The notes under the pieces were generated by a model that was given only the letters and a program-made list of their open reading frames with translations, was not told where the DNA came from and did no database searches. A stretch of 64,000 nucleotides of DNA from Pseudomonas brassicacearum (GTDB taxonomy: Bacteria > Pseudomonadota > Gammaproteobacteria > Pseudomonadales > Pseudomonadaceae), in assembly GCF_009601685.2 (NCBI RefSeq), contig NZ_CP045701.2:2356001-2420000 (forward strand). The letters run 5' to 3'. This document shows positions 18,341 through 30,051 of the stretch, one piece after another (the first letter of the stretch is position 1; each line of letters begins with the position of its first letter). The translations under genes and the position numbers were made by a program.

Positions 18341-18431
18341 TGTGGGAGCAAGGCTTGCCCGCGATGGCCGCACCGCGGTTCAACAGCTAGACCGCGGTTT
18401 CGTTCATCGCGGGCAAGCCTTGCTCTCACAG
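18341..18431. repeat. Inverted repeat pair (GTGGGAGCAAGGC family)
   Basis: TGTGGGAGCAAGGCTTGCCC at 18341 faces GGGCAAGCCTTGCTCTCACA ending 18430. The inner part contains a second palindrome (ACCGCGGTTCAACAGCTAGACCGCGGT region). It lies between the 3-hydroxybutyrate dehydrogenase stop and the acetoacetate-CoA ligase start, inside the presumed operon. Confidence 0.85.
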
Positions 18432-18465
18432 ATAAGTCCCCTCGCCACAAGGGATCGCAAGGGAT

Positions 18466-19242
18466 TTACTGGGCTAACCATCCACCATCGATATTCCACG
18501 CCGCGCCGCGCACCTGGCTGCCGGCTTCGCTGCACAGGAACAGCACCAGTTCCCCCAGTTGCGGCGGGGTGACGAATTCCAGGGACGGCTGTTTCTCGGC
18601 CAGCAGGTCATGCTGCGCCTGTTGCGGATCGACGCCGGCGGCAATGCGATCATCGATCTGTTTTTGCACCAGCGGCGTCAGCACCCAGCCCGGGCAGATG
18701 GCGTTGCAGGTCACGTTGCTGGTGGCGGTTTCCAGGCCGACCACCTTGGTCAGGCCGATCACCCCATGCTTGGCTGCGACATACGCCGCCTTGCCGACCG
18801 AGCCGACCTGGCCATGCACCGAGGCGACGTTGATGATCCGCCCCCAACCCTTGGCACGCATGCCCGGCAGGCTCAGGCGGGTGGCGTGGAACACCGATGA
18901 CAGGTTGATGGCAATGATCGAGTCCCAGCGCTCCACCGGGAAATCCTCCACGGCGGCCACGTGCTGGATCCCGGCGTTGTTCACCAGGATGTCCACGCCG
19001 CCGAACTCGCGCTCGGCGTAGGCGAGCATGTCGGCGATCTGCGCCGCGTCGCTGACGTCGGCCGGATGATGACCAACCTTGCCGCCGAACTGTTTCACCT
19101 CGGCGATCACTGCCGAGGCATCGCCAAAGCCGTTGAGGATCAGGTTGGCCCCGGCCCTGGCCAGGCTCAGGGCGATACCCAGGCCGATGCCACTGGTAGA
19201 GCCGGTGACCAGGGCCGTCTTGCCTGAAAGAGTGGTTGTCAT
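18466..19242 (-). CDS. bdhA: D-3-hydroxybutyrate dehydrogenase
   Basis: 258-residue short-chain dehydrogenase. NAD site TGSTSGIGLGIA at about 12-23, NNAG at about 90, catalytic Ser in INVASVHGQVGSVGKAAYVAAKHGVIGL with YxxxK (YVAAKHG). The EKQPSLEFVTPPQLGELVLFLCS segment and the C-terminal GAAWNIDGGWLAQ are characteristic of 3-hydroxybutyrate dehydrogenases. It oxidises 3-hydroxybutyrate to acetoacetate. ATG 19242 (MTTTLSGKTALVTG) is preferred to an upstream start at 19278, which would overlap the permease gene. It lies 7 bp after the permease stop, so the two are co-transcribed. Confidence 0.93.
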   Translation of the reverse strand: MTTTLSGKTALVTGSTSGIGLGIALSLARAGANLILNGFGDASAVIAEVKQFGGKVGHHPADVSDAAQIADMLAYAEREFGGVDILVNNAGIQHVAAVEDFPVERWDSIIAINLSSVFHATRLSLPGMRAKGWGRIINVASVHGQVGSVGKAAYVAAKHGVIGLTKVVGLETATSNVTCNAICPGWVLTPLVQKQIDDRIAAGVDPQQAQHDLLAEKQPSLEFVTPPQLGELVLFLCSEAGSQVRGAAWNIDGGWLAQ

Positions 19243-19249
19243 GGGAACC

Positions 19250-20641
19250 TCACACAATGCCAGTGGCGTAGAACACACCGATCACCGCGAAGACCGCGAG
19301 GGTCTTGATCAGCGTAATGCAGAAAATGTCTTTGTAGGCTTCACGGTGGGTCAGCCCGGTGACGGCCAGCAGGGTAATTACCGCGCCGTTGTGGGGCAGG
19401 GTGTCCATGCCGCCGCTGGCCATGGCGGCTACCCTGTGTAGCACTTCCAGGGGGATGTTGGCGGCGTGGGCAGCGTTGATAAAGGTTTCGGACATCGCCG
19501 CCAAAGCGATGCTCATACCCCCCGAGGCGGAGCCGGTGATGCCCGCGAGCAGCGTGACGGTCACCGCTTCGTTGACCAGTGGGTTGGGAATGCTCTTGAG
19601 CCAGTCGGCCAGTACCAGGAAGCCCGGCAAGGAGGCGATGACCGCGCCGAAGCCGTATTCCGAAGCGGTGTTCATCGCCGCCAGCAGTGCACCGCCCACG
19701 GCGCTCTTGCTGCCTTCGGCCAGTTTGCTGCGAATGACCCGGAAACCGAACAACAGCACCATGATGATGCCCACCAGCAACGCTGCCTGCACTGCCCAGA
19801 TCGCGGTCAGTTTGGCGATGTCGCTGGTCACTGGCGTCGCCATGCCCGGCAGCGCCAGGTTGTGGGTCTTGCCATACCACTGGGGGATCCACTGGGTGAA
19901 CAACAGGTTCATGATTCCCACCGCCAGCAGCGGCGAAACGGCGATCCAGGGGTTTGGCAGCTTGATGTCTTCGGCGGTTTCCGGCTCGTTGCGCAGCTCG
20001 GTGCCATAGCCTTCGCCCACACGTTGGGCTTTGTTGCGCTGGCGTTGCAGGAACAGCATGCCGAGGCTGAACACGAAGAGCCCGCCGATCAGGCCCAGCC
20101 ACGGTGCAGCCCAGGCGGTGGTATTGAAGAACGTGCTGGGGATGATGTTCTGGATCTGTGGCGTGCCGGGCAGGGCGTCCATGGTGAACGAGAACGCGCC
20201 GAGGGCGATGGTGGCCGGGATCAGCCGTTTGGGGATATTGCTCTGGCGGAACATTTCGGCGGCGAACGGGTACACCGCGAACACCACGACGAACAGCGAC
20301 ACGCCGCCGTAGGTCAGCAAGGCACAAACCAGCACGATCACCAGCATGGCCTGGCGCGTACCCAACAGGCGAATCGCCGCGGCGACGATGGAGCGGGAAA
20401 ACCCCGACAACTCGATCAACTTGCCGAACACTGCGCCGAGCAGGAACACCGGGAAATACAGTTTGATGAACCCGACCATTTTTTCCATGAACACCCCGGT
20501 GAACGCAGGGGCGACGGCGGATGGGTCGGTGAGCAGGACGGCGCCGAGGGCGGCGATGGGGGCAAAGAGGATAACGCTGTAGCCACGGTAGGCGGCCACC
20601 ATCAGCAGCGTGAGGGCTGCCAAGGCAATGATCACACTCAT
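19250..20641 (-). CDS. GntP-family permease, probable 3-hydroxybutyrate importer
   Basis: 463 residues with about 12 hydrophobic segments. GntP-family hallmarks are the N-terminal VIIALAALTLLMVAAYRGYSVILFAPIAAL and the SGGMDTLPHNGAVITLLAVTGLTHREAYKDI segment near the C-terminus. It is the first gene of the leftward set permease-bdhA-acetoacetate ligase and has a candidate sigma-54 promoter 50 bp before its start. In Pseudomonas this arrangement next to hbcR is linked to 3-hydroxybutyrate use. The substrate is inferred from context, as GntP members also carry gluconate. Confidence 0.88.
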   Translation of the reverse strand: MSVIIALAALTLLMVAAYRGYSVILFAPIAALGAVLLTDPSAVAPAFTGVFMEKMVGFIKLYFPVFLLGAVFGKLIELSGFSRSIVAAAIRLLGTRQAMLVIVLVCALLTYGGVSLFVVVFAVYPFAAEMFRQSNIPKRLIPATIALGAFSFTMDALPGTPQIQNIIPSTFFNTTAWAAPWLGLIGGLFVFSLGMLFLQRQRNKAQRVGEGYGTELRNEPETAEDIKLPNPWIAVSPLLAVGIMNLLFTQWIPQWYGKTHNLALPGMATPVTSDIAKLTAIWAVQAALLVGIIMVLLFGFRVIRSKLAEGSKSAVGGALLAAMNTASEYGFGAVIASLPGFLVLADWLKSIPNPLVNEAVTVTLLAGITGSASGGMSIALAAMSETFINAAHAANIPLEVLHRVAAMASGGMDTLPHNGAVITLLAVTGLTHREAYKDIFCITLIKTLAVFAVIGVFYATGIV

Positions 20642-20691
20642 GGTGTGTCTCCTGGATTGTTATTGTTGTGGTGAAACTGTGGAGGGGCTTT

Positions 20692-20707
20692 AGCGAGTTT
20701 TGTGCCA
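20692..20707 (-). promoter_or_regulatory. Candidate sigma-54 (-24/-12) promoter for the hydroxybutyrate operon
   Basis: On the minus strand the sequence is TGGCACAAAACTCGCT. The GG and GC doublets have exactly the -24/-12 spacing, the -24 half is a perfect TGGCAC, and the -12 half is TCGC instead of TTGC. It lies about 50 bp upstream of the permease ATG, and the adjacent gene codes for a sigma-54 activator. Confidence 0.75.
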
Positions 20708-20762
20708 GGTGTGTAACTGGCTGAAATATAAGGAAATTGTTTGGGGGGTGTAGGGCGGATAT

Positions 20763-20787
20763 GAGAGATTTGTCTCTGGTTTGAGAC
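20763..20787. promoter_or_regulatory. Candidate activator site, GAGA-N6-TCTC-N6-GAGA
   Basis: GAGA (20763-20766), six bases, TCTC (20773-20776), six bases, then GAGAC: two overlapping inverted repeats 56-80 bp upstream of the sigma-54 promoter, the usual distance for an enhancer-type site. The same GAGA-N6-TCTC arrangement occurs again at 20930-20943. Confidence 0.55.
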
Positions 20788-20809
20788 TTCTGTGGGGTGT
20801 ACCGGCCTT

Positions 20810-20890
20810 ATCGCGAGCAAGCTCGCTCCCACAGTTGACCGCGTACTTCAGAAGAAGCCAGCCCCCCTACGGGAGCGAGCTTGCTTGCGA
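20810..20890. repeat. Inverted repeat pair (GAGCAAGCTCGCTCCCAC family)
   Basis: ATCGCGAGCAAGCTCGCTCC at 20810 faces GGGAGCGAGCTTGCTTGCGAT ending 20890. It lies between the two candidate activator sites and behind hbcR. Confidence 0.8.
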
Positions 20891-20929
20891 TGAGTGCGAA
20901 AGCGCTCCAAAAGAAGCTGTCTAAATATA

Positions 20930-20943
20930 GAGACTTGAATCTC
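20930..20943. promoter_or_regulatory. Second candidate activator site, GAGACTTGAATCTC
   Basis: A GAGA-N6-TCTC inverted repeat two bases beyond the hbcR stop, matching the site at 20763-20776 in arm sequence and spacing. About 225 bp from the promoter; whether it is functional is unknown. Confidence 0.4.
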
Positions 20944-20944
20944 T

Positions 20945-22360
<1,416 letters not shown>

Positions 22361-22506
22361 CGGTCATTTCCCGGGAGGTCCGTCGTTCGGCGGCATTATG
22401 CCGGGGCATGCAGGCTGATCAGAAGTCCCTTCCGATTCGTCATGGTTGGAGGGGGAATAAAGTTGTACAGTTCGTTCGGTCTGTACATAAAGGTTGTCAG
22501 CACGTC

Positions 22507-22722
22507 ATGAATAAATTCAATCCTCGAAAGCTGAGGCTTTCCAAGTGGACGGCTTGCAATCCAGTCAATCGAGAAAAGCACTTTCTGGTTCTTCAGCTGC
22601 TTTGCGATGAGCATGGTTCGCCGATTCAGGTGGAATTGCAGGCTGTTCGAAGTGCACGCATCGAATGGCTCGATTGGCAGGTGTTGCGTGACAGCACACG
22701 ATGGAAAATGGGCTGGAGCTGA
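22507..22722 (+). CDS. Small TIGR02450-like conserved protein
   Basis: 71 residues starting MNKFNPRKLRLSKWTACNP, then KHFLVLQLL, VELQAVRSARIEWLDWQVL and RDSTRWKMGW. The NPxKLxxSKWTA opening and Trp-rich C-terminus match the TIGR02450 family of short proteins of unknown function. A longer frame opens at 22408, but the family start fits the ATG at 22507. GC content here is visibly lower than in neighbouring genes, with AT-rich flanks (22440-22500 and 22750-22800). Confidence 0.75.
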   Translation: MNKFNPRKLRLSKWTACNPVNREKHFLVLQLLCDEHGSPIQVELQAVRSARIEWLDWQVLRDSTRWKMGWS

Positions 22723-22880
22723 ACGGGTGCCGCTTGCGAGAATGAGTGAAAGCCTAATTAAGTTGTACATAAACAAAAATATGTACAATTATTTAAAGGT
22801 AGTGGCTTAATGATGCTAAGCCAAGGCCCGCCTTCAGGCAGGCAGTGGTATTGCACTTAACGTCTCTGGGAGTCGTACCC

Positions 22881-24215
22881 ATGTTCATTCGTACTCGCAA
22901 GCATCAGGACGCTTTGCACGAAATCCAAGCCAGGCAGGCGATTCTTGAAGCGCAGCGGGTGGCCCTCCGTGGCGCCATGGCCATGGTGGAGTTCACGGCG
23001 ACAGGGGATGTGCTCGACGCCAGCCCGCTTTTCCTGAAGATGACTGGCTATTCTCTCGAAGAGGTGGTGGGCAAGCACCACTCGATGTTTTGCGAACCTT
23101 CCTACGCGCGCAGTCCGGAAAACGTGGCGTTGTGGCAGCAGTTGGGGCGAGGCGAAAGCGCCGAAGCTCAGTTTTTGCACCTGCGGCGCGCAGGCGGCGG
23201 GATCTGGGTAGAGGCAAACTATGTGCCCGTACACGATAAAGGTTCAGGGGTGCAGCGTATTGTCCAGGTTGTGCGCGACAATCATGAGCGCGTGCTTCGC
23301 GCGCAGACCGAATCCAGTTTCAAGCAGGCGATAGACCGTTCCATGGCGGTCATTGAATTTGACCTGGGCGGTACCGTGGTGCGGGCCAATGAAAATTTCC
23401 TCAAGGTCATGGGGTATCGACTCGAAGAAGTGCTCGGCCAACACCACCGTATATTCTGCCCGCCCAAAGAAGTGCAGAGCGAAGCCTATCGTGGCTTTTG
23501 GGCTGGGCTGAACCAGGGCCGATACATGAATGGGCTTTTCCAGCGTGTCGACAAGCGAGGCGCGACGGTCTGGCTGCAAGCGACTTACAACCCGCTCTAC
23601 GATGCCAATGGGCGTTTGTACGGAGTCGTTAAGTTCGCCACGGACAGCACTCGAGAGGTCGAGCAGCGTCAAACTGAATCAAAAGCGGCGCGGCTGGCGT
23701 TCGAAACGTCTCGCCAAACAGATGAACATACGCAGTTGGGCACCTCGGTCGTCCAGCAAACCGTGACAGTGGTGCAAAGCATTGCTGATGAATTACAGCA
23801 GGTTGCCTTGGGAATCGGTGCGTTGAGCGCCCAGTCCGAGGAGATCGGCAGTATCGTCGATGCCATCCGGGGGATTGCGGAACAGACCAACCTGCTGGCA
23901 CTCAATGCCGCCATCGAAGCGGCCCGAGCCGGGGAGCAAGGACGTGGATTCGCGGTGGTCGCCGATGAGGTGCGCAACCTTGCCCGGCGCACCAGCCAGG
24001 CCACCGTGGCCATTTCTGATGTGGTCGGCAAGAATCGCGAGTTGGCTAAACAGGCGGTGACCAGCATGCAGTCCAGTACGCTCAAGGCGGAGCAAGGCGT
24101 GACGTTGGCAAATCAGGCGGGCACGGTCATCTTGGACATCCATCGCGGTGCCCAACTGGTTGTCACGGTGATTGGCGAATTTGCGCACACCTTGGATCAG
24201 CGGGGCGAGGCCTGA
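22881..24215 (+). CDS. Soluble PAS-PAS methyl-accepting chemoreceptor (BdlA-like)
   Basis: 444 residues. Two tandem PAS domains at about 30-145 ([37 protein letters not shown]) and 150-268 ([37 protein letters not shown]), then a signalling domain with the conserved hairpin tip [38 protein letters not shown]. No transmembrane helix is present, so the receptor is cytoplasmic. This layout and length are those of P. aeruginosa BdlA, a biofilm-dispersal sensor; orthology is inferred. ATG 22881 is chosen over the longer frame at 22845, which has no extra conserved sequence. Confidence 0.88.
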   Translation: MFIRTRKHQDALHEIQARQAILEAQRVALRGAMAMVEFTATGDVLDASPLFLKMTGYSLEEVVGKHHSMFCEPSYARSPENVALWQQLGRGESAEAQFLHLRRAGGGIWVEANYVPVHDKGSGVQRIVQVVRDNHERVLRAQTESSFKQAIDRSMAVIEFDLGGTVVRANENFLKVMGYRLEEVLGQHHRIFCPPKEVQSEAYRGFWAGLNQGRYMNGLFQRVDKRGATVWLQATYNPLYDANGRLYGVVKFATDSTREVEQRQTESKAARLAFETSRQTDEHTQLGTSVVQQTVTVVQSIADELQQVALGIGALSAQSEEIGSIVDAIRGIAEQTNLLALNAAIEAARAGEQGRGFAVVADEVRNLARRTSQATVAISDVVGKNRELAKQAVTSMQSSTLKAEQGVTLANQAGTVILDIHRGAQLVVTVIGEFAHTLDQRGEA

Positions 24216-24220
24216 TCGCG

Positions 24221-25801
24221 TCAGACCCACCCCGTATGCGCCGCCGCCAACAACTCCTTGGTATAAGGGTGTTGAGGCGAGTCGAACACGTCATGGCTGG
24301 CGCCTTGCTCGACCACTTTGCCGTCCTTTATCACGATCATGTCGTGGGCCAGGGCGCGGACCACCGCCAGGTCGTGGCTGATGAACAGGTAGGTCAAGTC
24401 GTACTTCTCCTGGAGCTGGCGGAGCAGGGCGACGACTTGTTTCTGTACGGTGCGGTCCAGGGCCGAGGTGGGTTCGTCCAGCAAAATCAATGCTGGCTTG
24501 AGCACCAGGGCCCGGGCAATGGCGATGCGTTGGCGCTGGCCTCCAGAAAATTCGTGGGGGTAGCGATCGCGGGTCAGCGGGTCGAGGCCGACTTCCTCGA
24601 GGGCCTGGATCACCCGGGCTTCACACTGTTCGGGGCTGGAGGGCTGGTGGACCTCAAGGCCTTCGCTGATGATCTGCTGCACCGACATGCGCGGGCTGAG
24701 GCTGCCGAACGGATCCTGGAACACCACCTGCATCTGCTTGCGCCACGGCCGCAATGCTTTTTGTGACAGCTGATCGAGGGCCTGGCCCTGGAAGCGAATG
24801 CCGCCTTCGGATTCGATCAGCCGCAGGATCGCCTGGCCGAGCGTGGACTTGCCGGAGCCGGATTCACCGACGATGCCCAGGGTCTTGCCACGCTGGATGG
24901 ACAGGCTGATGCCATCCACGGCGCGCAAGTATTCCTTGCGCCGGAACAGACCGCCGCCCAGGGGGAAACTGACGTGCAGGTCCTGTACCTGCAGCACCTC
25001 TTCGCGCTCGTCCCGGGGCAGGGCTTCGCCTTCCGGCTCGGCGTGCATCAGCTCGCAGCTGTAGGGGTGTTTCGGCGCGCTGAAGAGGGTTTCGCAGGGC
25101 GCCTGTTCAACGATTTCACCCTCTTTCATCACGCACACCCGTTGCGCGATGCTGCGCACCAGGTTCAGGTCGTGGCTGATCAATAACATGGACATGCCAA
25201 GCCGTTGCTGCAGCGACTTGAGCAGCAGCAGAATCTTGCGCTGCACGGTCACGTCCAATGCGGTGGTCGGTTCGTCGGCAATCAACAGTTCCGGCTCGCA
25301 GGCCAGCGCCATGGCGATGATGACCCGCTGCCGCTGACCGCCGGACAGTTGATGCGGATAGGCCTTGAGCCGTTCGGCGGGTTTCTGGATGCCCACCAGG
25401 GTCAGCAGTTCCAGAATGCGCTCGCGCGCCGCTTTGCCCCCCAGGCCCTTATGCAGCATCAGGGTTTCACCGATCTGCTTCTCGACGCTGTGCAGCGGGT
25501 TCAGCGAAGTCATCGGCTCCTGGAAGATCATCGCGATCCGGTTGCCGCGCAGCTCCCGCAGGGCCGTGGTATCGGCGCCCACGAGTTCCTGGCCGCGATA
25601 GCGAATGCTGCCGGTGGTGCGGGCTTGTGTTTCGGGCAGCAATTGCAGGATCGAGTGGGCGGTCACCGACTTGCCGGAACCGGACTCGCCGACCAGGGCC
25701 AGGCATTCGCCGGGGCGGATGTCCAGGCACAAGTTGCGCACCACGGCGTTGTCGTTGAAGGCCACGCTCAGGTCGCGGATTTCGATCAGGTTGTCGCTCA
25801 T
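24221..25801 (-). CDS. yejF: Peptide ABC transporter, double ATP-binding protein (YejF-like)
   Basis: 526 residues containing two complete ABC ATPase domains: Walker [14 protein letters not shown] with [14 protein letters not shown] and [11 protein letters not shown], then [13 protein letters not shown] with [15 protein letters not shown] and [11 protein letters not shown]. Such fused ATPases serve yejABEF-type oligopeptide importers. Start [11 protein letters not shown] at 25801 is chosen over 25819. It is the last of four leftward genes in tight order with single-base or short gaps. The stop lies 5 bp from the convergent chemoreceptor stop. Confidence 0.92.
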   Translation of the reverse strand: MSDNLIEIRDLSVAFNDNAVVRNLCLDIRPGECLALVGESGSGKSVTAHSILQLLPETQARTTGSIRYRGQELVGADTTALRELRGNRIAMIFQEPMTSLNPLHSVEKQIGETLMLHKGLGGKAARERILELLTLVGIQKPAERLKAYPHQLSGGQRQRVIIAMALACEPELLIADEPTTALDVTVQRKILLLLKSLQQRLGMSMLLISHDLNLVRSIAQRVCVMKEGEIVEQAPCETLFSAPKHPYSCELMHAEPEGEALPRDEREEVLQVQDLHVSFPLGGGLFRRKEYLRAVDGISLSIQRGKTLGIVGESGSGKSTLGQAILRLIESEGGIRFQGQALDQLSQKALRPWRKQMQVVFQDPFGSLSPRMSVQQIISEGLEVHQPSSPEQCEARVIQALEEVGLDPLTRDRYPHEFSGGQRQRIAIARALVLKPALILLDEPTSALDRTVQKQVVALLRQLQEKYDLTYLFISHDLAVVRALAHDMIVIKDGKVVEQGASHDVFDSPQHPYTKELLAAAHTGWV

Positions 25802-25826
25802 CTCAAGGTTCCGCTTCATGGTCGTT

Positions 25827-26849
25827 TCACGATCGTGGGTCGAACGCGTCTCGCAACGCTTCGCCGATAAACACCAGTAGAGAGAGAATCAGCGCCAGGG
25901 TGAAAAACGCCGTCAACCCCAGCCACGGCGCTTGCAGGTTTTGCTTGCCCTGGGCAATCAATTCGCCCAGGGAAGCGCTGCCGGCTGGCATGCCGAAGCC
26001 GAGGAAATCCAGGGCGGTGAGGGTGGAGATGGCGCCGGTGAGGATGAAGGGCAGGTAGCTCAGGGTGGCGTTCATTGCGTTGGGCAGGATATGCCGCACG
26101 ATCACCTTGCGGTCCGACAAGCCCAGGGCCCGGGCGGCTTTCACGTACTCAAGGTTGCGCCCGCGCAGAAACTCGGCGCGGACCACGTCCACCAGGGCCA
26201 GCCAGGAAAACAGCGCCATGATTCCCAGCAGCCACCAGAAATTCGGCTCCACGAAGCCCGACAGGATGATCAACAGGTAGAGCACCGGCAGCCCGGACCA
26301 GACCTCCAACAGGCGTTGCCCGAGCAGATCCACCCAGCCGCCGTAGTAGCCCTGCAATGCACCGGCGGCGATGCCGATGAGTGCGCTGATGGCGGTCAGG
26401 GCCAGGGCGAACAGGATCGACACCCGTGCGCCGAAGATCACCCGGGCCAGCACGTCCCGGGACTGGTCGTCGGTGCCCAGCCAGTTCACCGATGAGGGTG
26501 GGCTCGGGGCCGGTTGGTTGAGATCGTAGTTGGGGGTGTCGGCGCTGAACGGGATCGGTGGAAACCACAGCCAGCCGCCGTCCTTGTGGATCAGGTTCTG
26601 CACGTAGCTGCTGCGGTAGTCGGCCTGGAACGGCAGCTGCCCGCCAAATTCCTGCTCGGTATGGCGCTTGAACACCGGGAAATACAGCGAGCCCTGGTAG
26701 CTGAGCACCAGGGGTTTGTCATTGGCGATCAGCTCGCCACCCAGGGTCAGGATGAACAGGCCGATGAACAGCCACAGCGACCACCAGCCCCGACGGTTTT
26801 TCTTGAAACGTTCGAAGCGCCGGCGGCCCAAGGGGGAAAACTTGAACAT
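25827..26849 (-). CDS. yejE: Peptide ABC transporter permease (YejE-like)
   Basis: 340 residues. An N-terminal membrane segment follows RRFERFKKNRRGWWSLWLFIGLFILTLGGELIAND, typical of YejE, then a long periplasmic loop (FQADYRSSYVQNLIHKDGGWLWFPPIPFS) and five more membrane segments with the EAA loop ALGLSDRKVIVRHILPNAMNATLSYLP. Its ATG overlaps the YejB stop by one base (TGATG at 26849). It pairs with YejB to form the channel. Confidence 0.93.
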   Translation of the reverse strand: MFKFSPLGRRRFERFKKNRRGWWSLWLFIGLFILTLGGELIANDKPLVLSYQGSLYFPVFKRHTEQEFGGQLPFQADYRSSYVQNLIHKDGGWLWFPPIPFSADTPNYDLNQPAPSPPSSVNWLGTDDQSRDVLARVIFGARVSILFALALTAISALIGIAAGALQGYYGGWVDLLGQRLLEVWSGLPVLYLLIILSGFVEPNFWWLLGIMALFSWLALVDVVRAEFLRGRNLEYVKAARALGLSDRKVIVRHILPNAMNATLSYLPFILTGAISTLTALDFLGFGMPAGSASLGELIAQGKQNLQAPWLGLTAFFTLALILSLLVFIGEALRDAFDPRS

Positions 26850-27907
26850 CAGGCGTTCCTCGCGGCGAAGTCGATGCGCGGGTCCACCAGGGTGTAGCAG
26901 AGGTCGCCGATGAGTTTGATCAGCAGGCCGAACAGCGTGAAGATGAACAGTGAGCCGAACACCACCGGGTAATCCCGGGACACCGCGGCCTCGTAGCTCA
27001 TGCGTCCGAGGCCGTCGAGGGAAAAAATCACCTCTATCAGCAAAGAGCCAGCGAAGAACACGCTGATGAACGCCTGGGGAATGCCTGAAACCACCAGCAG
27101 CATCGCATTGCGGAACACGTGGCCATACAGCACCCGGCGTTCGCTCATGCCCTTGGCCCGCGCGGTGACCACATACTGGCGCGTGATTTCATTGAGGAAC
27201 GAGTTCTTGGTCAGGATCGTCAGGGTGGCGAAGCCGCCGACCACCAGCGACGTGACCGGCAGCACCAGGTGCCAGAAGTAGTCGGCGATCTTGCCCAGCG
27301 TCGACAGCGACTCGAAGTTATCCGACACCAGTCCGCGTACCGGAAACCAGTTCAGCGAGGTGCCGCCGGCAAACACCACGATCAGAAACATCGCGAACAG
27401 GAACGCCGGCATCGCATAGCCAATGATGATCGCCGTGCTGCTCCACACATCGAATGCCGAGCCGTGACGCACAGCCTTGCGGATGCCCAGGGGGATCGAT
27501 ACCAGGTAAGTGATCAGTGTCGCCCAGAGCCCAAGGGAAATGGTCACCGGCATTTTTTCCAGGATCAGGTCGGTGACCGTCGCGCCGCGAAAGAAGCTCT
27601 TGCCGAAGTCCAGGCGAGCGTAGCTGCTGAGCATCAGCCACAGCCGTTCGTGGGCCGGTTTGTCGAAGCCGTATTGTTTCTCGATGTCCTTGATCAGCTG
27701 CGGATCCAGGCCGCGACTGGCGCGGGAGCTGCCGGTCATGGCGTTGCCCGAACCGCCGACGCTGGCGCTGCCGATGCCTTGCAGGTGGGCGATGGCTTGT
27801 TCCACCGGCCCGCCGGGTGCGGCCTGCACGATGACGAAGTTCACCAGCAGGATAATCACCAGCGTGGGGATGATCAGCAGCAGGCGCCGCACGATATAAG
27901 CCCACAT
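26849..27907 (-). CDS. yejB: Peptide ABC transporter permease (YejB-like)
   Basis: 352 residues. [37 protein letters not shown] is the classic N-terminus of DppB/YejB permeases, and the EAA loop is [25 protein letters not shown]. An 84-base upstream extension to 27991 is rejected because it would lie inside yejA. The ATG at 27907 overlaps the yejA stop by one base (TGATG), so translation is coupled. Confidence 0.93.
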   Translation of the reverse strand: MWAYIVRRLLLIIPTLVIILLVNFVIVQAAPGGPVEQAIAHLQGIGSASVGGSGNAMTGSSRASRGLDPQLIKDIEKQYGFDKPAHERLWLMLSSYARLDFGKSFFRGATVTDLILEKMPVTISLGLWATLITYLVSIPLGIRKAVRHGSAFDVWSSTAIIIGYAMPAFLFAMFLIVVFAGGTSLNWFPVRGLVSDNFESLSTLGKIADYFWHLVLPVTSLVVGGFATLTILTKNSFLNEITRQYVVTARAKGMSERRVLYGHVFRNAMLLVVSGIPQAFISVFFAGSLLIEVIFSLDGLGRMSYEAAVSRDYPVVFGSLFIFTLFGLLIKLIGDLCYTLVDPRIDFAARNA

Positions 27908-29775
27908 CAATGCGGCCCTCCGGGTGTGCCGCGCCTGATACGTTCGGCACGCATCTGCTCGTTGGTCAAGGGTGTGGTGCTCACTTCCCACCAGCTTTCG
28001 ATGGCTTCGTCATTGCTGGCCTGAACTTTCGGGATACCGAAGCGGTTCCACCACACGGTCGAGCTGCCCGGGGGGTAATAGTTGGGGATCCAGTAGTAAT
28101 TCCATTGCAGCACCCGGTCCAGGGCGTGGGCATGGCGCAGCATGTCGGCTTGGGTGTTGGCCTTGACCAAGCCGTCGATCAATGCGTCCACCGCCGGGTT
28201 CTTCAAGGCCATGTAGTTGTTGGCCCCCGGATCGTTGGCTGCTGCCGAGCCGAAGTAATTGTAGAGTTCCATGCCCGGCGATGTACTGACGGGGTAGCCG
28301 GTGATGATCATGTCGTAGTCGCGGCTCATCAGGCGATTGACGTACTGGGATGCGTCGATGCGGCGGATGCTCATGTCGATGCCGATTTGTGCCAGGGTTC
28401 GTTTGTAGGGCAGCAGCAGGCGGTCGATACCGTTCTGGCTGTTCAGGAACGTGAAACTCAGTGGCTCGCCCTCGGCATTCACCAGGCGGTCGCCGTCGGG
28501 TTTCCAGCCGGCCTGCTCCAGCAGCGCCAGGGCTTGCAGTTGCTTGTCGCGGATCACGCCGCTGCCGTCGGTTTTCGGGGCCTGGAAGACCTGGGTGAAG
28601 ACTTCGTCGGGAATCTGCCCGCGCAAGGGTTCGAGAATCGCCAGCTCGCCAGCATCGGGCAGTTTCCGCGCGGCCAGGTCGGTGTTGGAAAAGTAACTCT
28701 GCTGACGCACATAGAGGTTGCGCATCATCTGGCGATTGCTCCATTCGAAGTCCCAGAGCATCGCCAGGGCCTGGCGCACGCGGCGGTCCTGGAACTGCGG
28801 TTTTTGCAGGTTGAAGACGAAGCCCTGGGCGGTCTGGGGGGCCTCGGTGGCCAGGTGGGCCTTTTGCAGGCGACCGTCGCGCAGGGCTGGGCTGTCATAG
28901 CCAATGGCGTAGCCGGTGGCGGAGAACTCGCGATTGTAGTCGTAGGCGCCGCCGCGCAGCACCTGGCGGGCGACGTCGGTGTCGCCAAAATACTCGATGC
29001 TGAAATGGTCGAAATTGTAGAGGCCACGGCTGACCGGCAGGTCCTTGCCCCACCAATCGGCATTGCGCTCGAAGGTAATGCTGCGCCCGGAGTCGACCTT
29101 GCTCACCCGGTAGGGGCCACTGCCCAGCGGGGGCTCGTAGCCGCCACCGTTGGCGAAATCGCGGGTCTTCCACCAATGTTCGGGAAAGACCGGCAGGGTA
29201 GCGATGTCCAGGGGCAGGGTGCGGCTTTCGTTGTTCTTGAAATTGAAGCGAACGGTGCGCTTGTCCTCGACCACGACGTCCTTGACCGCCGCGAACTGGG
29301 TGCGGTAGCGCAGGCTGCCCTGGGTCATCAACAGCTCGAAGCTGTAGCGCACGTCCTGGGCGGTAATGGGTTTGCCATCGGCGAAGCGCGCCTTGGGGTT
29401 CAGGTAGAAACGCAGGGACAGGCCATCGTCGGCCCGCTCCATCTTCTGCGCCACCAGGCCGTAGACGGTATAGGGCTCATCCAGCGAGCGCTGGGCCAGT
29501 GGTGAATACAGCAGGCCATCGATCTGGCTGACGCCGATGCCTTTGTCGATGTAGGGCAGGATGTGGTCGAAATGGCCGATCTCGATGGCCGAGCGGCGCA
29601 TGGTCCCGCCTTTGGGGGCCTGGGGATTGGTGTAGGCGAAGTGACCGAAGCCTTCGGCATATTTGGCCGGTTCGCCATAAACGGTCAGGGCGTGTTGCGG
29701 TGCCGCATCGACGCCGGCGGCGCCTGTCAGCAGGACCACGGCAGTCAATAGCAGGGAGGGGAACGCCAGTCGCAT
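27907..29775 (-). CDS. yejA: Extracellular peptide-binding protein (YejA-like)
   Basis: 622 residues of the SBP family 5. Signal peptide [26 protein letters not shown] (about 1-26), then [32 protein letters not shown] and the [11 protein letters not shown] and WNRFGIPKV landmarks of YejA-type proteins. Start 29775 is chosen over upstream in-frame starts because it begins the signal peptide and has AAGG seven bases before. YejA proteins bind oligopeptides, and in E. coli the system also admits microcin C. It is the first gene of the operon. Confidence 0.92.
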   Translation of the reverse strand: MRLAFPSLLLTAVVLLTGAAGVDAAPQHALTVYGEPAKYAEGFGHFAYTNPQAPKGGTMRRSAIEIGHFDHILPYIDKGIGVSQIDGLLYSPLAQRSLDEPYTVYGLVAQKMERADDGLSLRFYLNPKARFADGKPITAQDVRYSFELLMTQGSLRYRTQFAAVKDVVVEDKRTVRFNFKNNESRTLPLDIATLPVFPEHWWKTRDFANGGGYEPPLGSGPYRVSKVDSGRSITFERNADWWGKDLPVSRGLYNFDHFSIEYFGDTDVARQVLRGGAYDYNREFSATGYAIGYDSPALRDGRLQKAHLATEAPQTAQGFVFNLQKPQFQDRRVRQALAMLWDFEWSNRQMMRNLYVRQQSYFSNTDLAARKLPDAGELAILEPLRGQIPDEVFTQVFQAPKTDGSGVIRDKQLQALALLEQAGWKPDGDRLVNAEGEPLSFTFLNSQNGIDRLLLPYKRTLAQIGIDMSIRRIDASQYVNRLMSRDYDMIITGYPVSTSPGMELYNYFGSAAANDPGANNYMALKNPAVDALIDGLVKANTQADMLRHAHALDRVLQWNYYWIPNYYPPGSSTVWWNRFGIPKVQASNDEAIESWWEVSTTPLTNEQMRAERIRRGTPGGPH

Positions 29776-29865
29776 TGTCAGCCTTAAAGCCGGGTGATCG
29801 ATGACACGATTTGTACGCGAGCGGCGCATGAATCGCCAGCCCTTGTGGCGAAGGGATTTGTCTGT

Positions 29866-30045
29866 GGGAGCAAGGCCTGTGGGACAAAGCCTTGTGGGAC
29901 AAAGCCCGGTGGATGCAAACCCTGTGGGAGCAAGGCTTGCCCGCGATTGCTGCGCCACCGGTTCAATAGCTAAACCGCGTTATCGTTCATCGCGGGCAAG
30001 CCTTGCTCCCACACGTTCATCGCGGGCAAGCTTTGCTCCCACAAG
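29866..30045. repeat. Cluster of GTGGGAGCAAGG-family repeats with degenerate spacers
   Basis: From left: TGTGGGAGCAAGGC, two TTGTGGGACAAAGC-like units, CGGTGGATGCAAAC, CTGTGGGAGCAAGGCTTGCCCGC, then inverted GCGGGCAAGCCTTGCTCCCACA and GCGGGCAAGCTTTGCTCCCACA. The repeated short units look like successive partial copies. It fills the gap between yejA and the parvulin gene. Confidence 0.82.
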
Positions 30046-30051
30046 GGGCCA

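Noticed and set aside
27910..29505. 531-codon frame antisense to yejA
   Set aside because: No ribosome site or family; yejA has complete SBP features and operon context.
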